The notes beneath the pieces were generated by a model. It searched no databases, was not told where the DNA came from, and saw only the letters and a list, made by a program, of their open reading frames with translations. From an uncultured Oscillospiraceae bacterium (GTDB lineage: Bacteria; Bacillota; Clostridia; Oscillospirales; Oscillospiraceae), in the NCBI GenBank assembly GCA_910588625.1, contig CAJUQN010000001.1, positions 62,001 to 126,000 of the forward strand: DNA of 64,000 nucleotides, given 5' to 3'. Made by a program: the position numbers and the translations under genes. Of this stretch, positions 23,369 through 31,988 are shown piece after piece (the stretch's first letter is position 1; every line of letters begins with the position of its first letter).

Positions 23369-24364
23369 ATGTCCTACGAGCCCGCCGTTATGCGCAAAGC
23401 CCTGGCCCGCCTGGAGCGCCGCCGGGACCAACAGGACCGACGCCGGTATCTTTTAGAGCGGGAGCTCTACGCCAAACAACCCCGTCTGCGGGAGCTGGAC
23501 GCCGCCTTGCGGGGCACCATGGCCGACCTGGCCATGCTGGCCACAGGGGGACGGAAGGTATCGGCGGATGGTCCGGAAATCGCCGCCATCCGTCAACGGA
23601 ACCAGGCCCTCCAGACAGAGCGGACCCGGCTGCTGGCCGAGTTAGGCCATGGTCCCGACACACTGGACGACATTCCCGTCTGCCCCCACTGCGGCGACCG
23701 GGGCTGGGTGGACGACAAAATGTGCGTCTGCCTCAAGGAGCTGTGTACCCAAGAGCAGATGAAAGCCCTCACTGCCCTGATGAACCTCACCGACGAGCAG
23801 GATTTCGACCGCCTGCGGCTGGACATCTATAGCGACCAGCCTTGGGACGGGCGCCGCTCCCCGCGGGAGAATATGTCCAAAATTGTTATGGTGTGCGAGG
23901 GCTACGCCCGGCAGTTCCCCAGCTATCCGCTGAAAAATCTGCTGTTGTCCGGCAGCACCGGGCTGGGCAAGACCTTTTTGTCCGGGTGTATCGCCCGGGA
24001 AGTGTCCCGCCGCGGATTCTCCGTGGTATACGATACCGCCGGGAACATCTTCCGATTCCTGGGCGCCGGACGGTTCTCGCGGGACCCGGAGGAGGAACAG
24101 CAGGCCCGGGACAGCGCCCGGCGCTATCTGGGCTGCGACCTGCTGATTCTGGACGATTTGGGCAGCGAGCAAAACCTGCCCTCCGCCAGGGCCAGCCTGT
24201 ATGAGGTGGTCAACAGCAGGCTCCAGACCGGGCGGCACACCATCATCTCCTCCAACCTGTCCACCCAGGACATTGGCGGGAAATACGGCGCACAGCTGGC
24301 CTCCCGTGTGGCGGGCCTGTATCAGGAGCTGACTTTTTATGGGGACGATTTAAGGCTTAGATGA
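23369..24364 (+). CDS. DnaC/DnaI-type helicase loader
   Basis: 331 residues. The N-terminal helical part holds a zinc site (CPHCGDRGWVDDKMCVC) as in DnaI; the C-terminal AAA+ ATPase has Walker A GSTGLGKT and Walker B LLILDDLGSE, with sensor-1 IISSNLS. It loads the replicative helicase onto single-stranded DNA with the DnaD-type partner encoded just upstream. A ribosome site AAGGGAGG overlaps the dnaD end. Confidence 0.9.
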   Translation: MSYEPAVMRKALARLERRRDQQDRRRYLLERELYAKQPRLRELDAALRGTMADLAMLATGGRKVSADGPEIAAIRQRNQALQTERTRLLAELGHGPDTLDDIPVCPHCGDRGWVDDKMCVCLKELCTQEQMKALTALMNLTDEQDFDRLRLDIYSDQPWDGRRSPRENMSKIVMVCEGYARQFPSYPLKNLLLSGSTGLGKTFLSGCIAREVSRRGFSVVYDTAGNIFRFLGAGRFSRDPEEEQQARDSARRYLGCDLLILDDLGSEQNLPSARASLYEVVNSRLQTGRHTIISSNLSTQDIGGKYGAQLASRVAGLYQELTFYGDDLRLR

Positions 24365-24365
24365 C

Positions 24366-24402
24366 AAAAGAGAGCGGACACTTACGTGTTCGCTCTCTTT
24401 TT
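24366..24402 (+). terminator. Terminator of the dnaD-dnaC operon
   Basis: AAAAGAGAGCG-GACAC, TTAC, GTGTT-CGCTCTCTTTTT. It follows the stop codon directly. Confidence 0.88.
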
Positions 24403-24448
24403 CCAGGTTTCCATCATAGTCCGCGCTTGTCATTATCCCCATTTCCTG

Positions 24449-26455
24449 TCATACCCGTTTAAACTGCTTTTCCAGCTGTTTTTTCGTCATCTCAATGGCC
24501 ACGGGCCGCCCGTGGGGGCAGTATTTCACCACCCCGCTCATCACCAGCCGGGCCACCTCCTCCAGTTCCTCGGCCCCGCTGCGCCAGCCGCCCTTGATGG
24601 CCGCCTTGCAGGCCATGGTGTGCATCAACTCGTCGCGGACGGAGTGAGGATTGGCAGCGCCCGCCACCCTCAGCTTCCGGGCCAGCTCGGACAGGGCGGG
24701 CTCGATGTCGCCGGCGTCTAAGTAATCCGGCGCGGACCGCACCGCCAGGGCGGAGGACCCGAACTCCTCCACTTCGAACCCGAACTGTGCCAGCAGCCCG
24801 GTCTGCTCCATCAAAATTTCCAACTCCTCCGGAGCGGGAGAGAAGGTAATCGGCGTCAGCAGCTCCTGTACCATGGGCCGGTAATCCGCCGCCTTGAGCC
24901 GGTCAAAGTTGGCCCGCTCGTGGGCGGCGTGCTTGTCGATGAGCAGAACCTTGTCCCCCTGCTCCACCATCACATAGGTACGGAACAGCTCGCCCCGGAT
25001 GATCCAGGGCTCCTCCTCTGGGGCGGGCGGCTCGGGTTCGGCAGAGGGCTGGGGCACGGATATGGCCTCCAGCTGTTTCTCCTGGGCGGCCAGCAGCTCC
25101 TTTTCCTTGTCCAGAATCGGCGCCGGCTGATCCTTCTCGGCCCGCGTCAGGTCAGCAGAGGGAATTTCCACCTTTTCGACCGAATTTTCTACCGTTTTCT
25201 CCGGTAGGGGCTCTACCCACCGGAAGGAGGACTTCTCCTTTTTCGCCGCCAGGGCCGCGGCGTCCATCTTGGACTTGGGCGTGGGCAGAACCACCGGCTC
25301 CGGCTGTTTTCCCGACGCCATGCCGGACACAGGCTTGAACCGCGACGCAGGCATAAATTGGGTCCCGTTCAGCTCCCGTGCCCGGTCGTTGAGTGGCAGG
25401 CTGGTCTGATTGGGCGTCACCTTATCCTCCGCCTTCACCCCAGGCATCACCGCCTGGGGACGGGTGTGGTCCTTATCCAGTGCGGACAGCACCGCGTAAT
25501 ACACCGTGGAAAACACTGCCTGTTCCCGCTGGAACTTCACCTCAGTCTTAGTGGGGTGAACATTCACGTCCACCTCGCTGGGCTTCACCGTCAAATGGAT
25601 GACACAGCCAGGGAATTTGCCCACCATCTTCTGGTTTTTGTAGGCTTCCTCCACCGCCGCCATCATGACCCGGCTCTTCACGTACCGCCCGTTGACGAAA
25701 AAGTGCTGATAGCTCCGGCTCCCCCGGCAGCAAGCGGGCAGGGAGGCAAAGCCCTCCGCGCTCATGCCCTCGCCGGACCCCTTCACGCTCAGGAAGCCCA
25801 GGGCAATGTCCCGGCCCATGACGGCGTAAACCGCGCTTTTCAGCTGGCCGTCGCCGGGGGTCAGCAGCTCCTGTTTGCCGTCCCGGATGAACTTCACGGA
25901 CAGCTCCGGATGAGACAGCGCCACCCGCTGGACCACAGCGAATACCGCGGCCCCCTCGGCGGCGTCCTTCTTCATAAACTTCAGTCGGGCGGGGGTGTTG
26001 AAAAACAGCTCCCGCACCGCCATGGTGGTACCCTTGGGACAGCCCGCCTCCTCCTGGCTGACCACCTCGCCCGCCACCACGGATAGGGAAGTGCCCAGCG
26101 CCCCGTCGTCCGTGCAGGTCAGCAGCTCCACCCGGGACACGGCGGAAATGGCCGCCAGCGCCTCGCCCCGGAAGCCCAGCGTACCGATGGCCTCCAAATC
26201 GTGCTCGTCGGAGATTTTTGAGGTGGCGTGGCGCAGAAACGCCGTGGCGGTCTGGTCTGCCGGGATTCCGCAACCATCGTCCGTTACCCGGATGAGGGCC
26301 ATGCCGCCGCGGCTGATTTCCACCGTCACGGCGTTTGCCCCCGCGTCAATGGCGTTCTCCATCAGCTCCTTCACCACGCTGGAGGGCCGCTCCACCACCT
26401 CGCCGGCGGCGATGAGGTCCGCCACATGGGGGTCTAATTGTTTTATGATTGTCAT
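24449..26455 (-). CDS. mutL: DNA mismatch repair protein MutL
   Basis: 668 residues. The N-terminal GHKL ATPase has ELMENAIDAGA, DDGCGI and GFRGEAL; a long linker (about 335-460) is followed by the C-terminal dimerisation/endonuclease domain with DKHAAHER, ACKAAI and CPHGRP. These mark the nicking type of MutL used by bacteria without MutH. The endonuclease motif is normally DQHAxxERxxxE; here it reads DKHAAHERANFD, with Asp in the last position. Last gene of mnmE-SdpI-like-dtd-mutL; one base separates it from dtd. No mutS is in view. Confidence 0.95.
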   Translation of the reverse strand: MTIIKQLDPHVADLIAAGEVVERPSSVVKELMENAIDAGANAVTVEISRGGMALIRVTDDGCGIPADQTATAFLRHATSKISDEHDLEAIGTLGFRGEALAAISAVSRVELLTCTDDGALGTSLSVVAGEVVSQEEAGCPKGTTMAVRELFFNTPARLKFMKKDAAEGAAVFAVVQRVALSHPELSVKFIRDGKQELLTPGDGQLKSAVYAVMGRDIALGFLSVKGSGEGMSAEGFASLPACCRGSRSYQHFFVNGRYVKSRVMMAAVEEAYKNQKMVGKFPGCVIHLTVKPSEVDVNVHPTKTEVKFQREQAVFSTVYYAVLSALDKDHTRPQAVMPGVKAEDKVTPNQTSLPLNDRARELNGTQFMPASRFKPVSGMASGKQPEPVVLPTPKSKMDAAALAAKKEKSSFRWVEPLPEKTVENSVEKVEIPSADLTRAEKDQPAPILDKEKELLAAQEKQLEAISVPQPSAEPEPPAPEEEPWIIRGELFRTYVMVEQGDKVLLIDKHAAHERANFDRLKAADYRPMVQELLTPITFSPAPEELEILMEQTGLLAQFGFEVEEFGSSALAVRSAPDYLDAGDIEPALSELARKLRVAGAANPHSVRDELMHTMACKAAIKGGWRSGAEELEEVARLVMSGVVKYCPHGRPVAIEMTKKQLEKQFKRV

Positions 26456-26456
26456 A

Positions 26457-26891
26457 TTATACCTCTAGTAATATTGTCACCGGTCCGTCGTTCTGGGAAA
26501 ACACCTGCATATCCGCCCCAAACTCGCCGTGCTCCACCCGGAAGTCCTTCGCCCGGCACTGGGCCATGAACCGCTCATACAGCGGGACGGCCAGTCCCGG
26601 CTTGGCGGCGCGGGAGAACCCCGGACGGCGGGAGGAGGTGTCCGCGTACAGCGTAAACTGGCTCACCACCAGCAGGGAGCCGCCCACGGCGGCCAGGTTC
26701 AGGTTCATTTTCCCGTTTTCGTCCTCAAAGATCCGCAGGCCGCAGATTTTGTCAGCCATCTTGTCGGCGATGGACGCGGTATCCTCCGGACCCACGCCCA
26801 GGAGTACCAGAAAGCCCCGCTCAATGGACCCGTTTACTTTTCCTTCTATTTCTACCCGGGCGTTTTTCACCCGGGTCACAACTGCTCTCAT
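26457..26891 (-). CDS. dtd: D-aminoacyl-tRNA deacylase
   Basis: 144 residues. It hydrolyses D-amino acids (and Gly from tRNA-Ala) off tRNA in the cytoplasm. The catalytic SQFTLYAD motif (Ser/Gln/Thr) and the cross-subunit NDGPVTILLEV (Gly-cisPro-Val type) are both present. Length is normal. GGAGG lies upstream of ATG 26891. In the operon between the SdpI-like gene and mutL. Confidence 0.96.
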   Translation of the reverse strand: MRAVVTRVKNARVEIEGKVNGSIERGFLVLLGVGPEDTASIADKMADKICGLRIFEDENGKMNLNLAAVGGSLLVVSQFTLYADTSSRRPGFSRAAKPGLAVPLYERFMAQCRAKDFRVEHGEFGADMQVFSQNDGPVTILLEV

Positions 26892-26903
26892 TGCAGGTCC
26901 TCC

Positions 26904-27293
26904 TTATCGTCTGTTTCCGTCCTTGTCAAAATTCTGTTTCAGCGCCCGCTCCACCGGGATGATTGTAAGGATGAGCGCCGCCCCTTCCGCAAGCACCACC
27001 AAAATACCCATCAGCCAGTTCGTCCGCTCTCCTCCGGGGCGGGTCTGCATCCACGCCAGAAGGGCAGTGGACAACGCCAGCAGGAGCCAGCCCATTCGCC
27101 ACCATACTCGCCCGCACACCTGATGGGCAAACTCCCAGGTGTCCTGGTTTTTCATGGATGCGGGGGTTCGGTAGCCGTAGGAACCGTTGATATCCTGGGG
27201 AGGTTTTTTCATAAACCCCCATCCGAAGCCCAGCAGGATAGCGGGCACAACAAAAACGTCAACCAGCAAAATCGCCGTATCAAACCATTCCAT
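26904..27293 (-). CDS. SdpI/YhfL-family membrane protein
   Basis: 129 residues with three membrane helices. Between the first and second lies the conserved family segment NGSYGYRTPASMKNQDTW followed by EFAHQVCGR. SdpI relatives give immunity to toxins or have no known function. The start at ATG 27293 has GAGGGGG upstream; the frame is open to 27350. It sits inside a housekeeping repair/translation operon, where an immunity role is uncertain. Confidence 0.8.
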   Translation of the reverse strand: MEWFDTAILLVDVFVVPAILLGFGWGFMKKPPQDINGSYGYRTPASMKNQDTWEFAHQVCGRVWWRMGWLLLALSTALLAWMQTRPGGERTNWLMGILVVLAEGAALILTIIPVERALKQNFDKDGNRR

Positions 27294-27349
27294 TGTATCT
27301 ACCCCCTCTTTTTCTCCATTATACACCAGGAAATGGTTCTTGTCATCCA

Positions 27350-28738
27350 TTATTTCCCCACGCAGAACCGCTCAAAAATCCGGGCGGTCACGTCTTCGCT
27401 GACCGTCCGGCCCGTCAGCTCTCCCAGGGCGGACATGGCCTCCTCCACGTCGGCCACCACCGCGTCGGGGGACAAGCCCGCCCGCAAGGCCTGCGCGCCG
27501 CGCGCCACCGCCGACCGGGCCCGGCCCGCCGCCTCCGCCTGGCGGGCGTTGGTCAGCAGGGCGCCGGCCTGTGAATTCGTATTCTCTGGAAATAGCGCCG
27601 CCACGGCCTGCTCCAGCTTGTCCATACCCTCCCCCGTTTTAGCGGACAGCTCCACTGTCGGATTGGAGGATTTCCCACCTGTTCCAATCACCCCCATGCG
27701 GCTGCTGTTCCTGATCAGATCCTGTTTACTCACAACCAAAACCCAGGGCTTTCCGGCCTGCTCCACCATCCGCCAAATGTCCACTGTCTCTTTTGTGAGC
27801 GGAAGCTCGGCGCCATCCACCACAAAAAAAATCAGCTCCGCCCGCTCCAACGCGGCACGGGAGCGCTCCACACCCAGCTGCTCCACCGCGTCCTCCGACT
27901 CCCGCAGCCCCGCCGTGTCGATGAGCCGCAGGAGAACGCCGCCGAAGCTGACCCGCTCTTCCACCGTATCCCGCGTGGTGCCGGGGACGGGAGTCACAAT
28001 GGCGCGCTCATAGCCCAAGAGCGCGTTGAACAGGGTGGACTTGCCCGCATTGGGCCGCCCCACGATGGCGCAGGGCACTCCCTCGTTCAGCAGCCGCCCC
28101 CGCTGATAGGTGGCGGCTAAAGCGTCCAGCTCTGCCGCGGCCCCGCTCAGCGCCGCAGACAATTCCTCTGCCTCAAACGGCTCAATGTCCTCGTCCGGAT
28201 AGTCCAGCACCGCATGGAAATGGGCACACAGGTCGCGAAGCCGGTCATAGATGCCATCCACCACCCTGGCCAGCGCACCTCCCAGCTGTCCCGCCGCCTG
28301 ACGCACCGCGGCCGGGGTCTCCGCATGGATGAGGTCCGCCACAGCCTCCGTGCGGGTCAGGTCCAGCTTGCCATTCAAAAACGCCCGCCGGGTGAACTCC
28401 CCCGGCTGAGCCTGCCGCGCTCCGGCGGCAAATAACGCCTCCAGCCCCAGCGTCAGCGCGGCGGGGGAGCCGTGGCATTGCAGCTCGGCTGCGTCCTCCC
28501 CAGTGTAGCTGTGGGGGGCCCGGGAGACGGTACACAGACAGTGGTCAATCACGGCCCCGTCCCGGTCGTGGAGCGCGCCGTACACCAGCGCCCGGTCAGA
28601 ACGCTTCCTCATAGGTCCACCGCGGAAAGGCGTGAATACCCTATTCACAACATCAACAGCCCCCGGCCCGGACAGGCGCAAAATGCCGATGGCGGAAGGG
28701 GAGAGCGGGGTGGCAATGGCGGCAATGGTATCGTTCAT
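27350..28738 (-). CDS. mnmE: tRNA uridine-5-carboxymethylaminomethyl modification GTPase
   Basis: 462 residues. N-terminal tetrahydrofolate-binding domain (IAAIATPLSPSAIGILRLSG), helical domain, inserted G domain with GRPNAGKST, TPVPGTTRDT and DTAGLRE, and the invariant C-terminal FCVGK. With MnmG it modifies U34 of several tRNAs. The G4 motif reads VSKQD rather than NKxD, a tolerated variant. First gene of the operon leading to mutL. Confidence 0.97.
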   Translation of the reverse strand: MNDTIAAIATPLSPSAIGILRLSGPGAVDVVNRVFTPFRGGPMRKRSDRALVYGALHDRDGAVIDHCLCTVSRAPHSYTGEDAAELQCHGSPAALTLGLEALFAAGARQAQPGEFTRRAFLNGKLDLTRTEAVADLIHAETPAAVRQAAGQLGGALARVVDGIYDRLRDLCAHFHAVLDYPDEDIEPFEAEELSAALSGAAAELDALAATYQRGRLLNEGVPCAIVGRPNAGKSTLFNALLGYERAIVTPVPGTTRDTVEERVSFGGVLLRLIDTAGLRESEDAVEQLGVERSRAALERAELIFFVVDGAELPLTKETVDIWRMVEQAGKPWVLVVSKQDLIRNSSRMGVIGTGGKSSNPTVELSAKTGEGMDKLEQAVAALFPENTNSQAGALLTNARQAEAAGRARSAVARGAQALRAGLSPDAVVADVEEAMSALGELTGRTVSEDVTARIFERFCVGK

Positions 28739-28802
28739 GGTGGCTCACCTCGAAATGATTTTGCGTTATTTTAGCACAACCTGTTATCTATTTCAACGTA
28801 TG

Positions 28803-28832
28803 GTTGCTTCTCCCGTCCCATTTGTGGTATAC
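28803..28832 (+). promoter_or_regulatory. Promoter of the SecB-like gene
   Basis: TTGCTT (28803-28808), 18 bp, TATACT (28827-28832). It sits in the divergent gap with mnmE; an AGGAGG ribosome site follows at about 28852. Confidence 0.55.
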
Positions 28833-28866
28833 TATATTTACTCTACAAATCAGGAGGTCACTCCCC

Positions 28867-29277
28867 ATGGCGGAACTCAATATGCTCTCCTATAAGCTCC
28901 AGGACCTGCAATTCTTCAACAAGCTGGAGACCCCCGGCCAGGTCCAGCTGGAAAACAACTTCTCCTTTTCCGTGGCCTATAACCAGGACAACACCCGCTG
29001 CATGGCTAAGCTCTACCAGTGCGTCAAGGACAAGACCGACACCCCCGACCACCGCTTTTTCGTCTCGGTGGAGGTGTTGGGCATTTTCGAGGTGGCCGGC
29101 GAGCTCACCGACGAGGACAAGCGGGATTTCCACGTCATGTGCTACCAGCAGCTGTTCCCCTACGCCGAGATGCTGGCCCGCCAAACTTGCGCCGCAGGCG
29201 GTATGCCCAACTTCGTGCTGCTGCGCCAAAAGATGACGAGGGACAACGTGGTGGTCAACCGTCCCCCAGAGGACTGA
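28867..29277 (+). CDS. SecB-like chaperone
   Basis: 136 residues. The C-terminal helix segment (YQQLFPYAEMLARQ followed by GGMPNFVL) matches the signature of the SecB fold, and the N-terminal beta segment LSYKLQDLQFFNKLE fits SecB-like proteins of Gram-positives and toxin-antitoxin chaperones. It probably holds unfolded exported proteins in the cytoplasm. ATG 28867 has AGGAGG upstream; the open frame begins further upstream without a ribosome site. Followed by a HIT gene 42 bases on. Confidence 0.75.
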   Translation: MAELNMLSYKLQDLQFFNKLETPGQVQLENNFSFSVAYNQDNTRCMAKLYQCVKDKTDTPDHRFFVSVEVLGIFEVAGELTDEDKRDFHVMCYQQLFPYAEMLARQTCAAGGMPNFVLLRQKMTRDNVVVNRPPED

Positions 29278-29319
29278 TCACGGGCGGGAGCGCCCGAAAT
29301 AGATAAGGAGTGTGTCATC

Positions 29320-29757
29320 ATGAAGGATCAAAACTGTGGCTACTGTATGCGGGAGGAAAAGCCTGAGCTGCTGGATGGCTTCGGCATCTTCATCTGCAAG
29401 CTCAGCGTCAGCGACCTCATCCTGTTTAAGGAGCAAAGCCACCCCGGCCGGTGCATCGTGGCCTATAAGGACCACGTCAGCGAGCTGACCGACATCAGCG
29501 AGGAGGAGCACAATGCCTTCTTTGCCGATGTGGCCAAGGCGTCCAAGGCCATCCACGCCGCCTTCCACCCAGACAAAGTGAACTATGGCGCCTATGGCGA
29601 TACCGGGCGCCACCTCCACTTCCACCTGGCCCCCAAGTACCGGGACGGCTACGAGTGGGGCGGGGTGTTCGAGATGAATCCCGGCAAAACGCTGCTCACA
29701 GCGGAGGAGTACGCGGATATGATCGCCCGCATCAAAGCGGAGCTGGTCAAGCTCTGA
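29320..29757 (+). CDS. HIT-family nucleotide hydrolase/transferase
   Basis: 145 residues. The histidine triad is HLHFHLAPK near residue 98; the N-terminal GYCMREEKPE and the IVAYKDHVSEL segment fit the HIT fold. It acts on nucleotide phosphoramidates or dinucleoside polyphosphates in the cytoplasm; the substrate cannot be told. ATAAGGAG upstream. Co-transcribed with the SecB-like gene. Confidence 0.9.
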   Translation: MKDQNCGYCMREEKPELLDGFGIFICKLSVSDLILFKEQSHPGRCIVAYKDHVSELTDISEEEHNAFFADVAKASKAIHAAFHPDKVNYGAYGDTGRHLHFHLAPKYRDGYEWGGVFEMNPGKTLLTAEEYADMIARIKAELVKL

Positions 29758-29784
29758 GCACAAAGTACCATACAAATGCTCTGG

Positions 29785-29819
29785 AGGCGGAGGGGAACGG
29801 GGCCCTCCGCCTATTTTTT
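29785..29819 (+). terminator. Terminator after the HIT gene
   Basis: AGGCGGAGGG (29785-29794), short loop, CCCTCCGCCT (29803-29812), then TTTTTT. Confidence 0.88.
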
Positions 29820-29871
29820 CTTGTCCAAACCATTCCAGCCAATTTATTTTCGTTTTCTGTTGAGAAAATCC

Positions 29872-29900
29872 TTGCTTTTCCGCCCTATATTGTGTAGTAT
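29872..29900 (+). promoter_or_regulatory. Promoter of the SLH repeat protein
   Basis: TTGCTT (29872-29877), 17 bp, TAGTAT (29895-29900), with a leader of about 70 bases. Confidence 0.55.
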
Positions 29901-29978
29901 GAAAGACACGCATTTGGCGTAATGGGCTGGCGCCCATTCCCAAATGGCCCACAAAACAAGGAAAGAAGGTCACCCCAA

Positions 29979-30794
29979 ATGAAAAAGCGTTTCCTTACCC
30001 TGGCATTGGTCCTGGCCATGTGCCTGAGCCTTGCCGTCCCCGCCTTTGCCGCCGCCAACAGCACCGCTAAGCCTGAGGACAAGGACCCCGTGGCCACCGA
30101 GTCCGCCAAACCCGAGGACAAGGACCCCGAGGCCTCTGACTCCACCGAGCCCGAGGACAAGGACCCCGAGGCCTCTGACTCCGCCGAGCCCGAGGACAAG
30201 GACCCCGAGGCCTCTGACTCCGCCGAGCCCGAGGGAAAAGACCCCGAGCCTACCGAGTCCACTGATCCCGTAAAGCCCGCCCCCGAGTTCACCGACGTGC
30301 CCGCGGGCATCTTCTTTGAGGAGCCCGTGAAGTGGGCCTTGGAGAAGGACATCACCAACGGCACCTCCGCCACCAAGTTTTCCCCCGCCGAGGACTGTTC
30401 CCAGGTCCAGATCCTGACCTTCCTCTTCCGCGCCGCCCGCGAGGATGGCAAGGCCTCCTCTGCTGACGATCTGGAACTGGCCGTTGAGTGGGCCAAGGAG
30501 AAGGACATCATCGACGATACCTTTGACGGCAGCAAGCCCTGCACCCGCGGCACCGCCGCATCCTACATCTGGAAGGCCTTCGGCACTCCCGAAGTAGAGG
30601 TCAACGAGGTCCTCACCGACGTGGCTGAGGCCGACGCCGTCGCCGTGTCCTGGATGCTGGAGCAGAAGATCACCAACGGCACCTCTGAGGCCCCCTTCCT
30701 CTTCAGCCCTGACCAGGTGTGCAACCGCGGCGAGATCGTCACTTTCCTGTACCGCGCCTACGCCGCTGAGGACGAGACTCCTGCTGAGGGCTGA
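29979..30794 (+). CDS. Exported SLH-domain protein with acidic 13-residue repeats
   Basis: 271 residues. A signal peptide (1-24, ending PAFAAA) is followed by a very acidic low-complexity region (about 28-100) of imperfect AEPEDKDPEASDS repeats, then SLH-like modules (about 105-265) with WALEKDITNGTS and WMLEQKITNGTS. No catalytic domain is seen, so it is a surface protein whose acidic stalk may bind cations or space the wall-bound SLH part. The start at ATG 29979 has AAAGAAGG upstream. Short for an S-layer protein. Confidence 0.85.
   Translation: MKKRFLTLALVLAMCLSLAVPAFAAANSTAKPEDKDPVATESAKPEDKDPEASDSTEPEDKDPEASDSAEPEDKDPEASDSAEPEGKDPEPTESTDPVKPAPEFTDVPAGIFFEEPVKWALEKDITNGTSATKFSPAEDCSQVQILTFLFRAAREDGKASSADDLELAVEWAKEKDIIDDTFDGSKPCTRGTAASYIWKAFGTPEVEVNEVLTDVAEADAVAVSWMLEQKITNGTSEAPFLFSPDQVCNRGEIVTFLYRAYAAEDETPAEG
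30067..30250 (+). repeat. 39-bp tandem repeats in the SLH protein gene
   Basis: The word GAGGCCTCTGACTCC recurs at about 30130, 30169 and 30208 (period 39 bp = 13 codons), with a degenerate unit on each side. The middle copies are almost identical, so copy number may vary between strains. Confidence 0.85.
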
Positions 30795-30837
30795 GGACAG
30801 GACGACAAATAATATAGGAACAGCCAATTAAACAGCG

Positions 30838-30885
30838 TAAAAAAATCCGGGCGAGAACGGTGGACGTTCTCTCCCGGATTTTTGC
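30838..30885. terminator. Bidirectional terminator, SLH protein / corrinoid-type ABC operon
   Basis: AAAAATCCGGG-CGAGAACG, GTGGA, CGTTCTC-TCCCGGATTTTT: a stem of about 18 bp with A and T tails. Serves the convergent SLH gene and the ABC operon. Confidence 0.88.
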
Positions 30886-30887
30886 GC

Positions 30888-31988
30888 CTATTTCGTCTCT
30901 AGCTTTCCCACCTCGCGGGCCAGCTCTCGAAGCTGGCGGTTTTTCTCGTTCATCTCGCCAAAGTCCGCCACCGGGCACAGTACCCGGCGGCAGCGCTCCA
31001 TCAGCCGCGCGGCCTTTTGGAACGCCTCATCGCTGACGGGCCGGAAGGGCCGCTCCGCGACGGTCTCCGCCGCCAAGGCCCGCGCCACGGGATAGTCCAG
31101 ATCATTTTCCCCCAGCACGCCCGCGGCAAAGGGCACCCCCTGCCGCTGCAAGCGCCGGTAGACGGGGACCCCCATCCCGCCTCCTCCGATAACAAACACC
31201 TCCGGCACCCCGCGGGCCGCCTCCAGCTCCAGCGAACCGTACAGGGCGTTATAGCTCCCACGGGACGCGCCGTAGAGCTCCGTGATATAATCAGACGTAA
31301 AAATTTCCTCCGCCGGGCCCTGACGGGCAATGGAGTCTCCATGGACACACACCACCCAGTCGCTGATCTTCTGCGCCAAATCCAGCTCGTGGAGGGACAT
31401 GACCACCGCCAGATCACGAACCCGGACCATGTCCTTCAAAATAGCCAGCAGCTCCAGCTTGTGGCGGATGTCCAGGAAGGAGGTGGGCTCGTCCAGCACC
31501 AGCACCTCCGGCTCCTGGTTCAGCGCCCGTGCCAGCAGCACCCGCTGGCGCTGGCCGTCGCTGATCTGGGCGAAATCCCGGTCCGCCAGGTCGGCAGCGT
31601 GGACCAGCTCCAGACTGCGGGCGGTCTTTTCCTTGTCCTCTTTGGACAGGATGCCCAGGCGGCCCGTGTAGGGATACCGCCCCGTGGCCGCCACGTCGAA
31701 GCAGGTCATAAGCTCCGGGTGGAGGTGGGCGGTCATCAGCACGCTGAGCCGCCGGGCTACGTCCCGCTCGCCCAGGGCGGCCATGTCCTGCTCGTCCAGG
31801 TACACTACGCCGCCAGTCAGGGGAAGCTGGCGGATGATGCTTTTCAAAATGGTAGATTTTCCCGCCCCGTTAGGGCCGATCAGGGTCATGATCTCCCCCC
31901 GGCGGAGGGTCAGCTCAATACCGCCGATGAGGGTTTTCCGGTTGTATCCCACGCATAAATCCCGCGCTTGCAGACAGACACCGTTCAT
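30888..31988 (-). CDS. ABC transporter ATPase, BtuD/FepC type, with C-terminal extension
   Basis: 366 residues. The ATPase domain (1-255) has Walker A GPNGAGKST, signature ISDGQRQR, Walker B VLVLDEPTSFLD and the switch His (MSLHELD). Residues about 265-365 form an extra domain starting EVFVIGGGGMGVPVYRRL, as in some cobalamin/iron importers of Firmicutes. Energises the permease encoded just upstream (4-base overlap). Last gene of the riboswitch-led operon, which argues for a corrinoid or cobalt-tetrapyrrole substrate over an iron siderophore. Confidence 0.88.
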   Translation of the reverse strand: MNGVCLQARDLCVGYNRKTLIGGIELTLRRGEIMTLIGPNGAGKSTILKSIIRQLPLTGGVVYLDEQDMAALGERDVARRLSVLMTAHLHPELMTCFDVAATGRYPYTGRLGILSKEDKEKTARSLELVHAADLADRDFAQISDGQRQRVLLARALNQEPEVLVLDEPTSFLDIRHKLELLAILKDMVRVRDLAVVMSLHELDLAQKISDWVVCVHGDSIARQGPAEEIFTSDYITELYGASRGSYNALYGSLELEAARGVPEVFVIGGGGMGVPVYRRLQRQGVPFAAGVLGENDLDYPVARALAAETVAERPFRPVSDEAFQKAARLMERCRRVLCPVADFGEMNEKNRQLRELAREVGKLETK

